Part shown: piece by piece, positions 46,235 to 55,408 of the stretch | How the letters are laid out: each line of letters starts with the position of its first letter | Numbering within the stretch: position 1 is the stretch's first letter | Assembly: GCF_000013445.1 (NCBI RefSeq) | Contig: NC_007796.1 | Span: 1,958,936 to 2,022,935 of the forward strand | Length of the DNA stretch: 64,000 nucleotides | Direction of reading: 5' to 3' | From: Methanospirillum hungatei JF-1 | Lineage (GTDB): Archaea > Halobacteriota > Methanomicrobia > Methanomicrobiales > Methanospirillaceae | The notes under the pieces: model-generated | The model's input: only the letters and a program-made list of their open reading frames with translations | Told to the model about the DNA's origin: nothing | The model's database searches: none | Translations under genes and position numbers: made by a program

Positions 46235-48210
46235 ATTACCTCCTCTCGTGTACCGCTTGTATACACACGGTGCTCATGAAACGGTACAAACTCTTTTCCG
46301 CCACCGGAATAGAATTTTCCAAAGAATTCAATATAATGCAGTCGCAGGGCATGGATTACACTTCCAAGAGTCTGGATGGCCAGGTTAAAGAGCTGGCCGG
46401 CAATACAGAAGAGTATTGCAGGTATTATCATCAACGGATGAACAGATGCAATCATTTCAGACAGTATGTTAATTGTCATGGCAATTCCTCCGGTTGCAAG
46501 AGCAAGAGCCAGGATTCTGACATAAGAAAGCCAGTCTCCCAAAAAACCGGTAAGACTGAAAAATCCCATCGGACCATTCCGGAAAAACAGAACCAGCAGA
46601 CCAATCACCGTGCCAAGAATTGCGAAATGCGTAACCAGGGGAGAGAAGGTCATCCATCCAAAGAAATCGATCAGCAGAACCACCGCTGCCGGTTGAATAA
46701 CGAACCAGATACCATGGTCCATAATGGCTGTCCGGTACATCCGGTCACGAACATTCTGCCACAATCCAAGGAAAATTCCCAGATTGATGTGAATAGTGCC
46801 GATAATCAGTGCTATCTGGAACAGTAGTATCGGCTGATTCAATGGCTCGATAAGAACAAACGGCGGCGTTACATTGAAAAACCGGGGGAGAAGATCCCCA
46901 AACCAGCCTCCCTGCAGTGTCCCAAGAAGGATATCAGCAACACCACACCAGATGAGAATATAACTCATGTCACGAAATGCCACATCATGTCTGCCCGGTC
47001 CCCGGTAGAGCAGCCACCCAACAAGGGCTATGATGATACCGTATCCGGCATCACCCAGCATCAGTCCAAAAAAGAGCAGGTATGCAGGGGCAAAAAAGGG
47101 CGTTGGATCAATCTCATTATACCGGGGCCTCGAGAATGTGGTGGTGAGGATCTCAAATGGTGCAAGCCATCCCGGGTTATCATACCGGACCGGAACATCA
47201 TCCTCAGGATCTGCAGGTTTTGAGAAGAGGAAAAACTCATCACCCGTGACTTTTCTAAGGACGTCGTGCAGGCGAGCCTGATCTTTTTCCCGAATCCACC
47301 CATGCAGGTATATTACATCCCTGCTTGAGCCAAAGTTCCGGGATACCTCATAACGGTCACGCCAGATCGAAAGTTCTTCCCGTATTACCCGAAGAGGGGT
47401 GAGATGGGACTCAGCCATGGAGATGAGATGAGCAGTCAGGCTCTCTTCCTCTCTCATATACTCTTCCAGCCGGTTCTGTTCGGTACGAATCATCTCACCT
47501 GGCATACCGGTATATGAATCAGGAAGCGTGATACGGAAGAACCATGCATGATGAGCCAGTTCTTCAAGACGCGGTCTCATTGCCAGGGTCCCAATGCACA
47601 AAACGATTATTTCCTGCCCGTTTTGTATCGTGTGATGATAGATCTCATCAGTTCCTGATTCTCTGAACCATGCCTCAAGAAGAGGGAGAGATTCCTGGAG
47701 AATCCACCCTGCTACCAGAAATGTATACGGAGCAGGTGCCAGGTAGGAGAGCGAACAACCTGGGACAGCAAGCCGGTTTAAGTTCTCTATCCTTTCCCGT
47801 GTTACCTGCTGCAACTCACGGTTTTGTTTTAAAGCCTCATATGTTGTAAGAACCGGTTCGGCCTGATCGAGCATCTCATGTGCAGCCTGAAAGACATCTC
47901 CAGGTGTATCATATCTGACCGGGAGCGGCTGAGAGTCTTTGGGAAAGAGCAGCGATAAAACCCCCTCCGGTCTGACCTCGTAGGGCTCAAGGATCTCCAA
48001 AATCCTGTCATATCTGAACTGAAGCGAAATAATCCTCTCAATATCTCCGCGGGGGATCTCAAATGATGTCTGGGGGATCTCAGTGCCCGTTCCCTTTTTC
48101 AGATCTAGGACTTCAAGCTCACCCTGCTCATGTAACGCAGAAGTAACATCCATGAGCCACCGGTTATGAATACCGATAACAACACTGTTCATTCTGGCCG
48201 GATAAAACAT
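46231..48210 (-). CDS. atpI: A1AO ATP synthase subunit I (a), operon 2
   Basis: 659 residues. The cytosolic N-terminal half is more diverged from the operon 1 copy than the membrane half. About eight C-terminal helices, with FFAPAYLLFFGLMLGDAGYG and SYVRILALALATGGIA (essential Arg region). The end reads FFGKFYSGGGKEFVPF, the standard subunit I tail. Its start is 1 base after the stop of subunit H. Confidence 0.95.
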   Translation of the reverse strand: MFYPARMNSVVIGIHNRWLMDVTSALHEQGELEVLDLKKGTGTEIPQTSFEIPRGDIERIISLQFRYDRILEILEPYEVRPEGVLSLLFPKDSQPLPVRYDTPGDVFQAAHEMLDQAEPVLTTYEALKQNRELQQVTRERIENLNRLAVPGCSLSYLAPAPYTFLVAGWILQESLPLLEAWFRESGTDEIYHHTIQNGQEIIVLCIGTLAMRPRLEELAHHAWFFRITLPDSYTGMPGEMIRTEQNRLEEYMREEESLTAHLISMAESHLTPLRVIREELSIWRDRYEVSRNFGSSRDVIYLHGWIREKDQARLHDVLRKVTGDEFFLFSKPADPEDDVPVRYDNPGWLAPFEILTTTFSRPRYNEIDPTPFFAPAYLLFFGLMLGDAGYGIIIALVGWLLYRGPGRHDVAFRDMSYILIWCGVADILLGTLQGGWFGDLLPRFFNVTPPFVLIEPLNQPILLFQIALIIGTIHINLGIFLGLWQNVRDRMYRTAIMDHGIWFVIQPAAVVLLIDFFGWMTFSPLVTHFAILGTVIGLLVLFFRNGPMGFFSLTGFLGDWLSYVRILALALATGGIAMTINILSEMIASVHPLMIIPAILFCIAGQLFNLAIQTLGSVIHALRLHYIEFFGKFYSGGGKEFVPFHEHRVYTSGTREEVI

Positions 48211-48211
48211 A

Positions 48212-48526
48212 TTACTCCCCGGTTATGAGTCGGATCAGGGTTGAAACAGCCGTATTTTTCTGTCTTTCTGCATAGGCCCTGATCTGTCCGGCCTCATGAT
48301 GCACCTCATCCATAAGACGGGCATGCTCCCGGGCAACCTGGCTTTCTGCCCGCTCCCTCTCTTCACGCAATCTTTTTTCAGCATCTGAAAGCCGCATCAG
48401 AACGAGACCTTCCCCCTCCCGTTTCGCTTCCTCAATTGCCAGCATCCTTCTGTGTCGTGCGGCTTCGATCAGAGCAGCAGCCTCTTCTTCACTGCGTTTT
48501 ATCTGATCTATTTCAGGGATTGCCAT
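48212..48526 (-). CDS. atpH: A1AO ATP synthase subunit H, operon 2
   Basis: 104 residues, one amphipathic coiled coil (EIDQIKRSEEEAAALIEAAR...), peripheral-stalk partner of subunit E. First subunit gene of operon 2. Identity rests on its coiled-coil character and its place before subunit I, the same as in operon 1. Confidence 0.85.
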   Translation of the reverse strand: MAIPEIDQIKRSEEEAAALIEAARHRRMLAIEEAKREGEGLVLMRLSDAEKRLREERERAESQVAREHARLMDEVHHEAGQIRAYAERQKNTAVSTLIRLITGE

Positions 48527-48635
48527 TTCTATCTTTCTAGTCTATCTTCACCTCATTTATCTGTTGTCATCCATGTAATCACTGGTTGAGAAATATCAGA
48601 AATAAAAAGGGAAAAGAAGATCTGAACAGACAGGA

Positions 48636-48776
48636 TCAACTCATCCACATACCATGATACAGGGAGAGAAATAGTACCAGCAGAACCATCGGTATGACGA
48701 GATGTATGGTAAATGCTGCTCCTTCCAGGCAATACAATACATGTTTAGCAATTTTTACAGGTTTTTGAAACTGCAT
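48636..48776 (-). CDS. Possible 46-residue single-span membrane protein upstream of operon 2
   Basis: On the minus strand ATG at 48776 opens a frame to TGA at 48636. The product begins MQFQKPVKIAKHVLYCLEG, then has one hydrophobic helix (IHLVIPMVLLVLFLSLYHG) and ends MWMS, giving a positive-inside N-in topology. It lies 109 bases ahead of atpH on the same strand and between two real genes. No clear ribosome-binding site; a TATA-like AAATATAA sits ~14 bases before the ATG. It may be a small accessory subunit or chance. Confidence 0.4.
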   Translation of the reverse strand: MQFQKPVKIAKHVLYCLEGAAFTIHLVIPMVLLVLFLSLYHGMWMS

Positions 48777-48822
48777 GTACAGTTATATTTACAAAATGGA
48801 ATACATCCTTTCCTCTGTCGCC

Positions 48823-49932
48823 TCACCGTTCCACAAGGGTATACGATCGTGACCCAAGGCCGATCTTTTCAGCATACTCAAGAATATATCCTCCATCGAC
48901 ATAGTCCCACACACCGGTAAACTTGTTCTCACCTGGTTCATGATGACAATGAAGTGAGGAAGAGGGGAGTCCCCGTTCCTTATTAATAAGGTCAAGCGCT
49001 GCGGCATCAATTGCGACCGGATCAGTTGATGCCAGAAATCCGATGTCAGGCACTATCGGTGCATCACTCCAGGGAACACAGTCACAATCAGGGGTGATAT
49101 TCATCAGGAAACTTATATAGAGGACCTTATTTTTAAGGGTAGAAACGGCTCCCAGGGCATATTCTGCCATCCGCTCTAGGAACCGTGGGACATCCCGCTC
49201 CCAGTGGAATAATATCGCCTGTTCCGGACAGACCTGAAGACAGGCAGAACACCCGTAGCAGACAGATTTATCAACGGTTGCTTTTTTTCCCATATGAATG
49301 GCATCAAAAGGGCATTGCGTCACACAATACCCGCACCCGACACAGCGGGACTCGTTGATCTCCGCCTGCATCCCCTGATGCTGATCACGCTTTCCGATTG
49401 GTGGTGCACATCCCATGGCCACATTTTTTATGGCACCCCCAAATCCGGCAAGAGCATGGCCCTTAACATGGGAGAGGACAACCATGGCATCTGAATCACT
49501 AATATCCTGCGCAATCTTTACGGTTTTGAAATGTTTCCCGTTTATTGCAACCTCACGGTAATTGTTCCCTTTCAGCCCGTCTGCGATAATGACCGGACAG
49601 TCAACAACAGCATAGGCAAACCCGTGACGAATCGCTGTAGACAGATGATCTGCCGCATTATGCCGGGAACCGATGTACATCGTATTGGTATCGGTCAGAA
49701 ATGGTTTTCCAGATATCTCCCGGATACTATCCACAATAGACCTGACAAAAACCGGCTTTATGAACGTATCATTCCCAAGCTCACCAAAATGGAGCTTAAC
49801 TGCAGTCAGGTCTCCTTCGGTTATAATATCAGAAAGGCCTGCTGCTGTGCAAAGGTCCCGTATCTTGACCCCATTGTTCTGATCAGGATTTCGTATCCGC
49901 ATACGTGCAAGATAGACTGTACTGGTGGACAT
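48823..49932 (-). CDS. DUF362 protein with two 4Fe-4S clusters
   Basis: About 369 residues. The DUF362 domain (TVYLARMRI..., ...VKLHFGELGNDTFIKP) is interrupted by a ferredoxin module with CVGCGYCVTQCP and CYGCSACLQVCP. The end of the protein returns to DUF362 (STDPVAIDAAALDLIN). Function unknown; it is common in anaerobes and thought to be a redox protein. I chose the ATG at 49932 (GGGAAG upstream) over the frame start at 50001, whose extra 23 residues are not family-like and overlap the upstream transporter gene. Confidence 0.85.
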   Translation of the reverse strand: MSTSTVYLARMRIRNPDQNNGVKIRDLCTAAGLSDIITEGDLTAVKLHFGELGNDTFIKPVFVRSIVDSIREISGKPFLTDTNTMYIGSRHNAADHLSTAIRHGFAYAVVDCPVIIADGLKGNNYREVAINGKHFKTVKIAQDISDSDAMVVLSHVKGHALAGFGGAIKNVAMGCAPPIGKRDQHQGMQAEINESRCVGCGYCVTQCPFDAIHMGKKATVDKSVCYGCSACLQVCPEQAILFHWERDVPRFLERMAEYALGAVSTLKNKVLYISFLMNITPDCDCVPWSDAPIVPDIGFLASTDPVAIDAAALDLINKERGLPSSSLHCHHEPGENKFTGVWDYVDGGYILEYAEKIGLGSRSYTLVER

Positions 49933-49978
49933 GCTTCCCTGAACATCTACCTGCAACCATAAGAACATACAGGAAAAG

Positions 49979-50899
49979 TCAGGGAAGAAGATAGATCCCA
50001 ATCAGCGGTATTGTAACCAGGGAAAGTAAAGTAGAAATAAATACTCCTTTTGATGCAAGTTCGGCATTCACCCCGTACTCTTCTGACAACAGCACCGTAT
50101 TCGCAGCAACAGGCATGGCAGCAAGGAGGACGGGGATGCCCAGAAGGAGCGGATCTGTTACAAAGGGAGATGTTATCAGGAACACAATCACCGGAATCAG
50201 AATCAACCGTGCGGCGGATATTATCCATACCCGGATATCGGATACCATGGAGAAGAAGGGAAGAGGCGCCAGAAACGTTCCGATGACGATCATCGCCAGA
50301 GGTGTTGTGATGGACCCAAGGAGTGAAACAGATTCATTCAGGGGAGAGGGGATGGTGGTACCGGTCCCGAGAAGGCACAAACCAAGGACTGAAGCAATAA
50401 GACCTGGGGTTAAAATCCGTTTCAGATCAGGATTCCGTGCAAGATCCGGACGCAGAAGAAATACTCCCAGAGTAAATACCAGAAATCCGAACGGGAGGTT
50501 GATAAGAGTGACATAAAAAACAGACTCCTCCCCAAACATTGCATAAGCCACCGGGTACCCCATAAACCCCAGATTTGAGAAGATGAGCATGAACCGCAGG
50601 ACTCCGGTCTCAAAGACTGACCCTGTCAGGCACCAGGGGATGACAATGGCACTGATGAATGAGACGAGGTAAACGACGACCTCAATGAGAGCTATGACTT
50701 CCATCGAGTATACGAGGCCGCTCGAGAGGGGGACCTGCATACTCTCCAGGATAAGGCAGGGTATGGCTACATTTACAAGAAGAGAAGAGAGTCCTGATGC
50801 TCCGCTCCGGGTAATATATCCCATGCGAAACGCGAGAAATCCTACCCCTATCAGAATAAAAAGGGTGAATATGCTTGTTGCAACCGGAAGAAAGTCCAT
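49979..50899 (-). CDS. AEC-family (auxin efflux carrier-like) transporter
   Basis: About 306 residues with ten hydrophobic helices in two groups of five. Family-typical features are the start FLPVATSIFTLFILIGVGFLA, a central FSNLGFMGYPVAYAMFG, and the end LAAMPVAANTVLLSEEYG followed by a final helix pair. Substrates of archaeal members are unknown, probably small carboxylates. The ATG at 50899 gives the usual N terminus; an ATG at 50947 is also in frame. Confidence 0.88.
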   Translation of the reverse strand: MDFLPVATSIFTLFILIGVGFLAFRMGYITRSGASGLSSLLVNVAIPCLILESMQVPLSSGLVYSMEVIALIEVVVYLVSFISAIVIPWCLTGSVFETGVLRFMLIFSNLGFMGYPVAYAMFGEESVFYVTLINLPFGFLVFTLGVFLLRPDLARNPDLKRILTPGLIASVLGLCLLGTGTTIPSPLNESVSLLGSITTPLAMIVIGTFLAPLPFFSMVSDIRVWIISAARLILIPVIVFLITSPFVTDPLLLGIPVLLAAMPVAANTVLLSEEYGVNAELASKGVFISTLLSLVTIPLIGIYLLP

Positions 50900-51042
50900 T
50901 CCCAGTACCTTGTTGTTCTGATAAATCAGAAAATGGTCAGGTATCAATCTTCCCTTTTCTACAAGGAGGGTCTGGACATCAGACCAGATTCGTAAAGAAG
51001 ATTTATTAATCAGTCCTGATGCAATAGGTTTTAGGAATATTC

Positions 51043-51600
51043 ATGATGGAATTTATTCTACCCGGTGTTCTGATTCTTATCCTGATAGCACTTGTTGTCT
51101 GGTTTGTATCTCTGTATAACCGGTTTTATGCACTCAAAAATTCATATGAAGCGACCCTTGGTCAGATCAAGGTTGCCCTTAAAAAGCGGCTTGATATGAT
51201 TGACCAGCTTCTGGGGGCGGTGAAGAGCTATGCCGCTTTTGAAAAGGAGACATTTGAGCGGGTTACTGCAATGCGGGCATCAGTCGGATCTGCTGGAGCT
51301 GGTGATATCGCAGCACTTGAAGCAGAATCACGGACGATTCTGGGAAGACTGTTTGCTGTTATGGAAAATTATCCGGATTTAAAAACCCAGGCAACCGTTT
51401 CTGATCTGATGGGCGCTGTGAAAAGTGTTGAAGATGAGATTGCCCGCCAGCGATATACCTGCAATAACATCGCCGAGCAGTTTAACACCATGGTGGATAC
51501 CATCCCTTCAAACCTGGTCGCACGGTTTTCAGGTCTTTCCAAGCTTCAGTACCTGGAGTTTGAGGAAGAGATTGCTAAAAGACCTGAGATATCCTTCTAA
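51043..51600 (+). CDS. lemA: LemA-family protein
   Basis: 185 residues. One N-terminal transmembrane helix (~4-25), then a helical bundle with NRFYALKNSYEATLGQIKVALKKR, the LemA hallmark, and NTMVDTIPSNLVARFSG near the end. Function unknown. Its stop is 2 bases from the end of the converging diadenylate cyclase gene. Confidence 0.9.
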   Translation: MMEFILPGVLILILIALVVWFVSLYNRFYALKNSYEATLGQIKVALKKRLDMIDQLLGAVKSYAAFEKETFERVTAMRASVGSAGAGDIAALEAESRTILGRLFAVMENYPDLKTQATVSDLMGAVKSVEDEIARQRYTCNNIAEQFNTMVDTIPSNLVARFSGLSKLQYLEFEEEIAKRPEISF

Positions 51601-51602
51601 TT

Positions 51603-52880
51603 TTATCTGGTCTCAAGGATTATCCGGCCCTCTGCCATAATCCTGACCTGCCCGCCACTTTCAGAGACGACAATACCGATCGCTTTTGTCTCCTGCGTAA
51701 TTGCGGCAACTGAAACATGACGGGTTCCAAATCCTTTTGAGAGCTGGACATTACTGGTATCAATAGAGATATACCGGCCGGCTGCTTCAACCGTCCCGTC
51801 CTCCCTGATGACAAAGGCACCATCAAGAAGGGCAAGTTCCTTGATGTTCTCCCGCATGTCCGGATTGGTAATCTTCCGATCTGTTGAGGAATGACCGGCG
51901 AGGGGGTTCAGGATAAGTTGCCTGGACCGTTCGAGGACAGCATCACTATCACCAAGGACAAAGGCGGTGCCTACCGGTTTTCCTTCTCGTCCCTCCCGGG
52001 CAATCTCTATTGCAAGTTTGATGACCTGCATGCAGATCTCCTTATCCCCGTCATAGTACTCTGCAATCTGGTCGGCGATCGCGCTTAGCTCCTCGTTGGT
52101 AACAGGCCCTGTGGATTGCCTGGTCAGGACAACCGTTCCATCTGGAGCAGGACGCCGACGAATATGATAGAGAACAAGACCACTGATAATAAGCCCGCCT
52201 ACTCCGGTCCCGATCAGGATCCAGAAGAACGGCCCGTTCATCACCGACTCTTCACCAGGGGGCTTTGGAAACTCTCCAGGACTGATATTCGAGGTCAGAG
52301 GTTTTGTTACATTTTTATTATCAGAGAAAAACCCTGGCTCTATGGTCAGCAGGAACCGATATGAGTCGTATGCCTCATCATACATCCCCTGTCTTTCATA
52401 ACAGATCGCACGGTGGTACCAGGCATCGGCATAATACGGATCGCGGGCAATCGCTTTTTCAAACTCAACCAGTGCAGCCTGACAGTTCCCGACATCCTCA
52501 TATGCCCGTCCCCATTGGAAATATGTCTCTGCCGTCTCATTATTTCCGGTCATGGTACTGACTGGTGATGGGGTTGGTGTGGCGGTCCCTGTACTCGGGG
52601 CCGGTCTCATGGTCGGACTTTGCACCGGAGGGGGAAGGGTCGGGCTCACTCCAGGCTTTGGGTTTTCAACCGGGGGCTTTACCGCCGGCTCCTTGGTATG
52701 AATCGGAGCGATGGTCGCTTTGGTTGTCATTTCATCCAATGGAACAGGTGCCGTAACCACTGGAGTGATGATATCAGTTCCGGTTACCGATGTTTCAGCA
52801 AAACAGGGGGTAATATATGATACTGCTGTCAGAACTAAAATAAACACCATCAGGTACCGGTACCAGGAGATGGCGTTCAT
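51603..52880 (-). CDS. Membrane TPR-diadenylate cyclase (DAC domain) protein
   Basis: About 425 residues from the ATG at 52880. Signal-like helix at ~5-27, a Thr/Pro-rich linker (~50-110), two TPR repeats (~115-190; YFQWGRAYEDVGNCQAALVE and DAWYHRAICYERQGMYDEAY), one transmembrane helix (~210-235), then a cytosolic DAC domain. The cyclase motifs are D353-G-A (LLDGAFVIRE) and GTRH (~385-388), where the usual RHR reads RHV. By family it makes c-di-AMP from ATP. The layout suggests a sensor with outside TPRs. The frame also opens at 52934, but the signal helix supports 52880. Confidence 0.82.
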   Translation of the reverse strand: MNAISWYRYLMVFILVLTAVSYITPCFAETSVTGTDIITPVVTAPVPLDEMTTKATIAPIHTKEPAVKPPVENPKPGVSPTLPPPVQSPTMRPAPSTGTATPTPSPVSTMTGNNETAETYFQWGRAYEDVGNCQAALVEFEKAIARDPYYADAWYHRAICYERQGMYDEAYDSYRFLLTIEPGFFSDNKNVTKPLTSNISPGEFPKPPGEESVMNGPFFWILIGTGVGGLIISGLVLYHIRRRPAPDGTVVLTRQSTGPVTNEELSAIADQIAEYYDGDKEICMQVIKLAIEIAREGREGKPVGTAFVLGDSDAVLERSRQLILNPLAGHSSTDRKITNPDMRENIKELALLDGAFVIREDGTVEAAGRYISIDTSNVQLSKGFGTRHVSVAAITQETKAIGIVVSESGGQVRIMAEGRIILETR

Positions 52881-53009
52881 AGTAGTACTAAGGTGCTGAT
52901 TACTGATAAAGATGTAACCGGAAGGACGTATCATTTTGGGGTTTATTAAATTATTTACTCTTCAATCTGTATATAAAAGAAAAATGAGAGTCTGATGAGA
53001 AGAGAGGAT

Positions 53010-55166
53010 CTAGCTAAATCCTGCAATGATGGTATGATCCCTTGTTACATTCACAAACTGGTATTCAGATGAAGGGTCAACATTGGAACCGTCTATGAGG
53101 AGATACTCGATCTGGTGTCCCTCATAGGGAGTCAGCACAAAGGTAATATCTCCGCCGGCCATCACTTCAACAGTTCCTTCCGGAAAGATTGCGCCACCGG
53201 GGCCGGCATATGCAGTAACCGTGTGCCCGGGCACCTTTTCTCCGGCACCATTTTCAATGACTATGGATGCAATCCCGGTTTCATTCCCTGACCGCATTTC
53301 AGGAAGATAAGTGAGCACGGGCGGTACAACCTCATATGGTGTGGAATTATTGGCAATATCAACCGACTGACTGGAATCAGGTGTCGGTAGCGGGGAGGTA
53401 CTATCAGGAATAGTCAGGATGGCAGGATCACTGACTGAAAGCACCGCCATTGATGAATTATTCGATGAAAGTGAGGGTGAAAGTTCTCTCAGTGTTACGG
53501 CAATAACCACGGTTTCATCAGCAGCAGGATACCGATCAATGGACCCTTGGGCAGCGGTCGCATTCATCGCCATAACCTTCCAGGAGGTATATAAGGGAAT
53601 ATTTGCGGGAACCGGAACCGAGAGACTTGATGTCATCACTGCGTCAAGTACGACCTCCTGATGAGTGCTGGTGGTGAGAACAACCTGATTCCCGGGGTTT
53701 AGCCCGGTAAAGAGAAGGTAACCATTTTTTACTGCCGGAGCCGTCACCGGGGTCTCATTTGCTGAAATATTTTCTGCGATAACCGTCCCGTTCTCATCCT
53801 TCACCCTGACGACCTCTGAACCCAGGGCTGAAAAGGCAGACTCTTCATCCTGATACTCATTCTGGACAGAGATTGCAGGTGTGGCTGAAGGGGATTTGGT
53901 CGTGGCATTGATCGTCTCATTCACCACCTCATTGGCGGTCTCATTCGTTTTGACCGGTTCAGACGGTTCTCTTTCTTCTACCGACAGTCCCTCACTCGAT
54001 TGATTGGCAACCGGTTCTTCTTCAGAGGTTGTGTTTGTATCTGCAGGAATATTATGTTCAAATTCTGATGAAACCGCTTCAACTGGTTCAGGGGTTGGCT
54101 CAGGAGTTGGGGCAGGATAATTTTTATCGGTATTTGTCAGGGGGAGATAATCGATATTATAAGCATTGATCTCATATGGTTTGTCACCGATTCCATACCC
54201 GTCCTCATCAGGAACCGTATCAGAAAACCCATCAAGGCCTGGTGCAGATCCCCAATAATTACCACCTTTATACGGACCTCCCAGGATATTCACGCCTTCT
54301 TCGAGGGTGACATTCCAGACAATATCGCTGCTGATCTCATCCACGGAGATATTATTCACACTTCCAAAGTAGTTGTTGTATATCTTCGCACCCGTGACCC
54401 CGTTCCCAATGACTACCACCGGACCGGTTGCAGTCTTTGAAAAGTTATTATCGGTGATAACAGAGTCTGTGGTGCTTTCAATCTGAAGTGCTGCATATTT
54501 ATTGTCGCTGATGCCGTTTTTGGTGAGGGTAAATCCTGATGAGTCTGTGACCTGAACGCCATAGACATCACAGGTGTTGATTGTATTATCATGCAATGTG
54601 ACATCTGCGGTCTTCATGACGATGACGCCAACCCCGTTGTTTTTCAGGGTATTTTTCGTCACGGTAACTTTGCTGGAGGTCTGTTCAATATTAATTGCCT
54701 TTGAACAGTCCCGGATCAGGTTGTCGGTTATACCAATGAAATCTGAATACTCGATATGAATACCAGTCGGGCAGTCGATGATATCCAGGTTTGAGATCAC
54801 ATTGGTATCACCCTCTTTTCCCTTTACATACTGGTAACTTACACCATTGTTCCAGTCCTCAAGTTTCAGGTTTTTTATTGTGACATTGGTGATAGAACCG
54901 CCGAACTTGTTCACGTAAATACCGACCGATTTGTCCCGCTGGTCTCCGCCCAGAAAATGACCCTGGCCATCAAGCACCACATCAGATGATTCGATCCTGA
55001 TCCCATACATATCAGTAATTCCCCGTGCATCTGCAGTCAGCTCGTACATCCCAGGTGATGTGATAACGGCAGGAGCAGTTATCGGCTGTGCTGTACCTGA
55101 TACACTGAACGCAACTAAAATTACCAGGATAAGATATCCCAGATATCGGAATGGTTTTCCTGACAT
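53010..55166 (-). CDS. Secreted NosD-like right-handed beta-helix surface protein
   Basis: About 718 residues from the ATG at 55166, which follows GGTG and begins a signal peptide (GYLILVILVAFSVSGTAQ). Residues ~30-340 are parallel beta-helix repeats of the NosD/copper-binding type (VLDGQGHFL, NLDIIDC..., NTLKNNGVGVIVMKTADV). They are followed by a Pro/Glu/Thr-rich linker (PTPEPTPEPVEAV, then many Asn-Thr/Ser sequons) and a C-terminal domain with GHTVTAYAGPGGAIFPEGTV and a final beta domain. It lacks a PGF-CTERM type anchor, so attachment is unclear. Probably an envelope or carbohydrate-binding protein. Confidence 0.8.
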   Translation of the reverse strand: MSGKPFRYLGYLILVILVAFSVSGTAQPITAPAVITSPGMYELTADARGITDMYGIRIESSDVVLDGQGHFLGGDQRDKSVGIYVNKFGGSITNVTIKNLKLEDWNNGVSYQYVKGKEGDTNVISNLDIIDCPTGIHIEYSDFIGITDNLIRDCSKAINIEQTSSKVTVTKNTLKNNGVGVIVMKTADVTLHDNTINTCDVYGVQVTDSSGFTLTKNGISDNKYAALQIESTTDSVITDNNFSKTATGPVVVIGNGVTGAKIYNNYFGSVNNISVDEISSDIVWNVTLEEGVNILGGPYKGGNYWGSAPGLDGFSDTVPDEDGYGIGDKPYEINAYNIDYLPLTNTDKNYPAPTPEPTPEPVEAVSSEFEHNIPADTNTTSEEEPVANQSSEGLSVEEREPSEPVKTNETANEVVNETINATTKSPSATPAISVQNEYQDEESAFSALGSEVVRVKDENGTVIAENISANETPVTAPAVKNGYLLFTGLNPGNQVVLTTSTHQEVVLDAVMTSSLSVPVPANIPLYTSWKVMAMNATAAQGSIDRYPAADETVVIAVTLRELSPSLSSNNSSMAVLSVSDPAILTIPDSTSPLPTPDSSQSVDIANNSTPYEVVPPVLTYLPEMRSGNETGIASIVIENGAGEKVPGHTVTAYAGPGGAIFPEGTVEVMAGGDITFVLTPYEGHQIEYLLIDGSNVDPSSEYQFVNVTRDHTIIAGFS

Positions 55167-55408
55167 CACATACACCTTCCCCATCTTTCGGATCACCAGT
55201 ATCTGATATACGGGAAATCCCAAGATTCTTGTATTTGTTGTTTATGAAAAGGATCCTATAAGGTTCTCGGATAAGAAGTCAGATTTTTCAGAGATTTACA
55301 CACGGTATCAATTATTAATCCCTGAAACTGAAAAGAGAAGACACGGAGATTTTATCAGGAGTATTGAATATTTTCCCTGCAATCTCTGCGATTCATAGTT
55401 ATTTTCCA

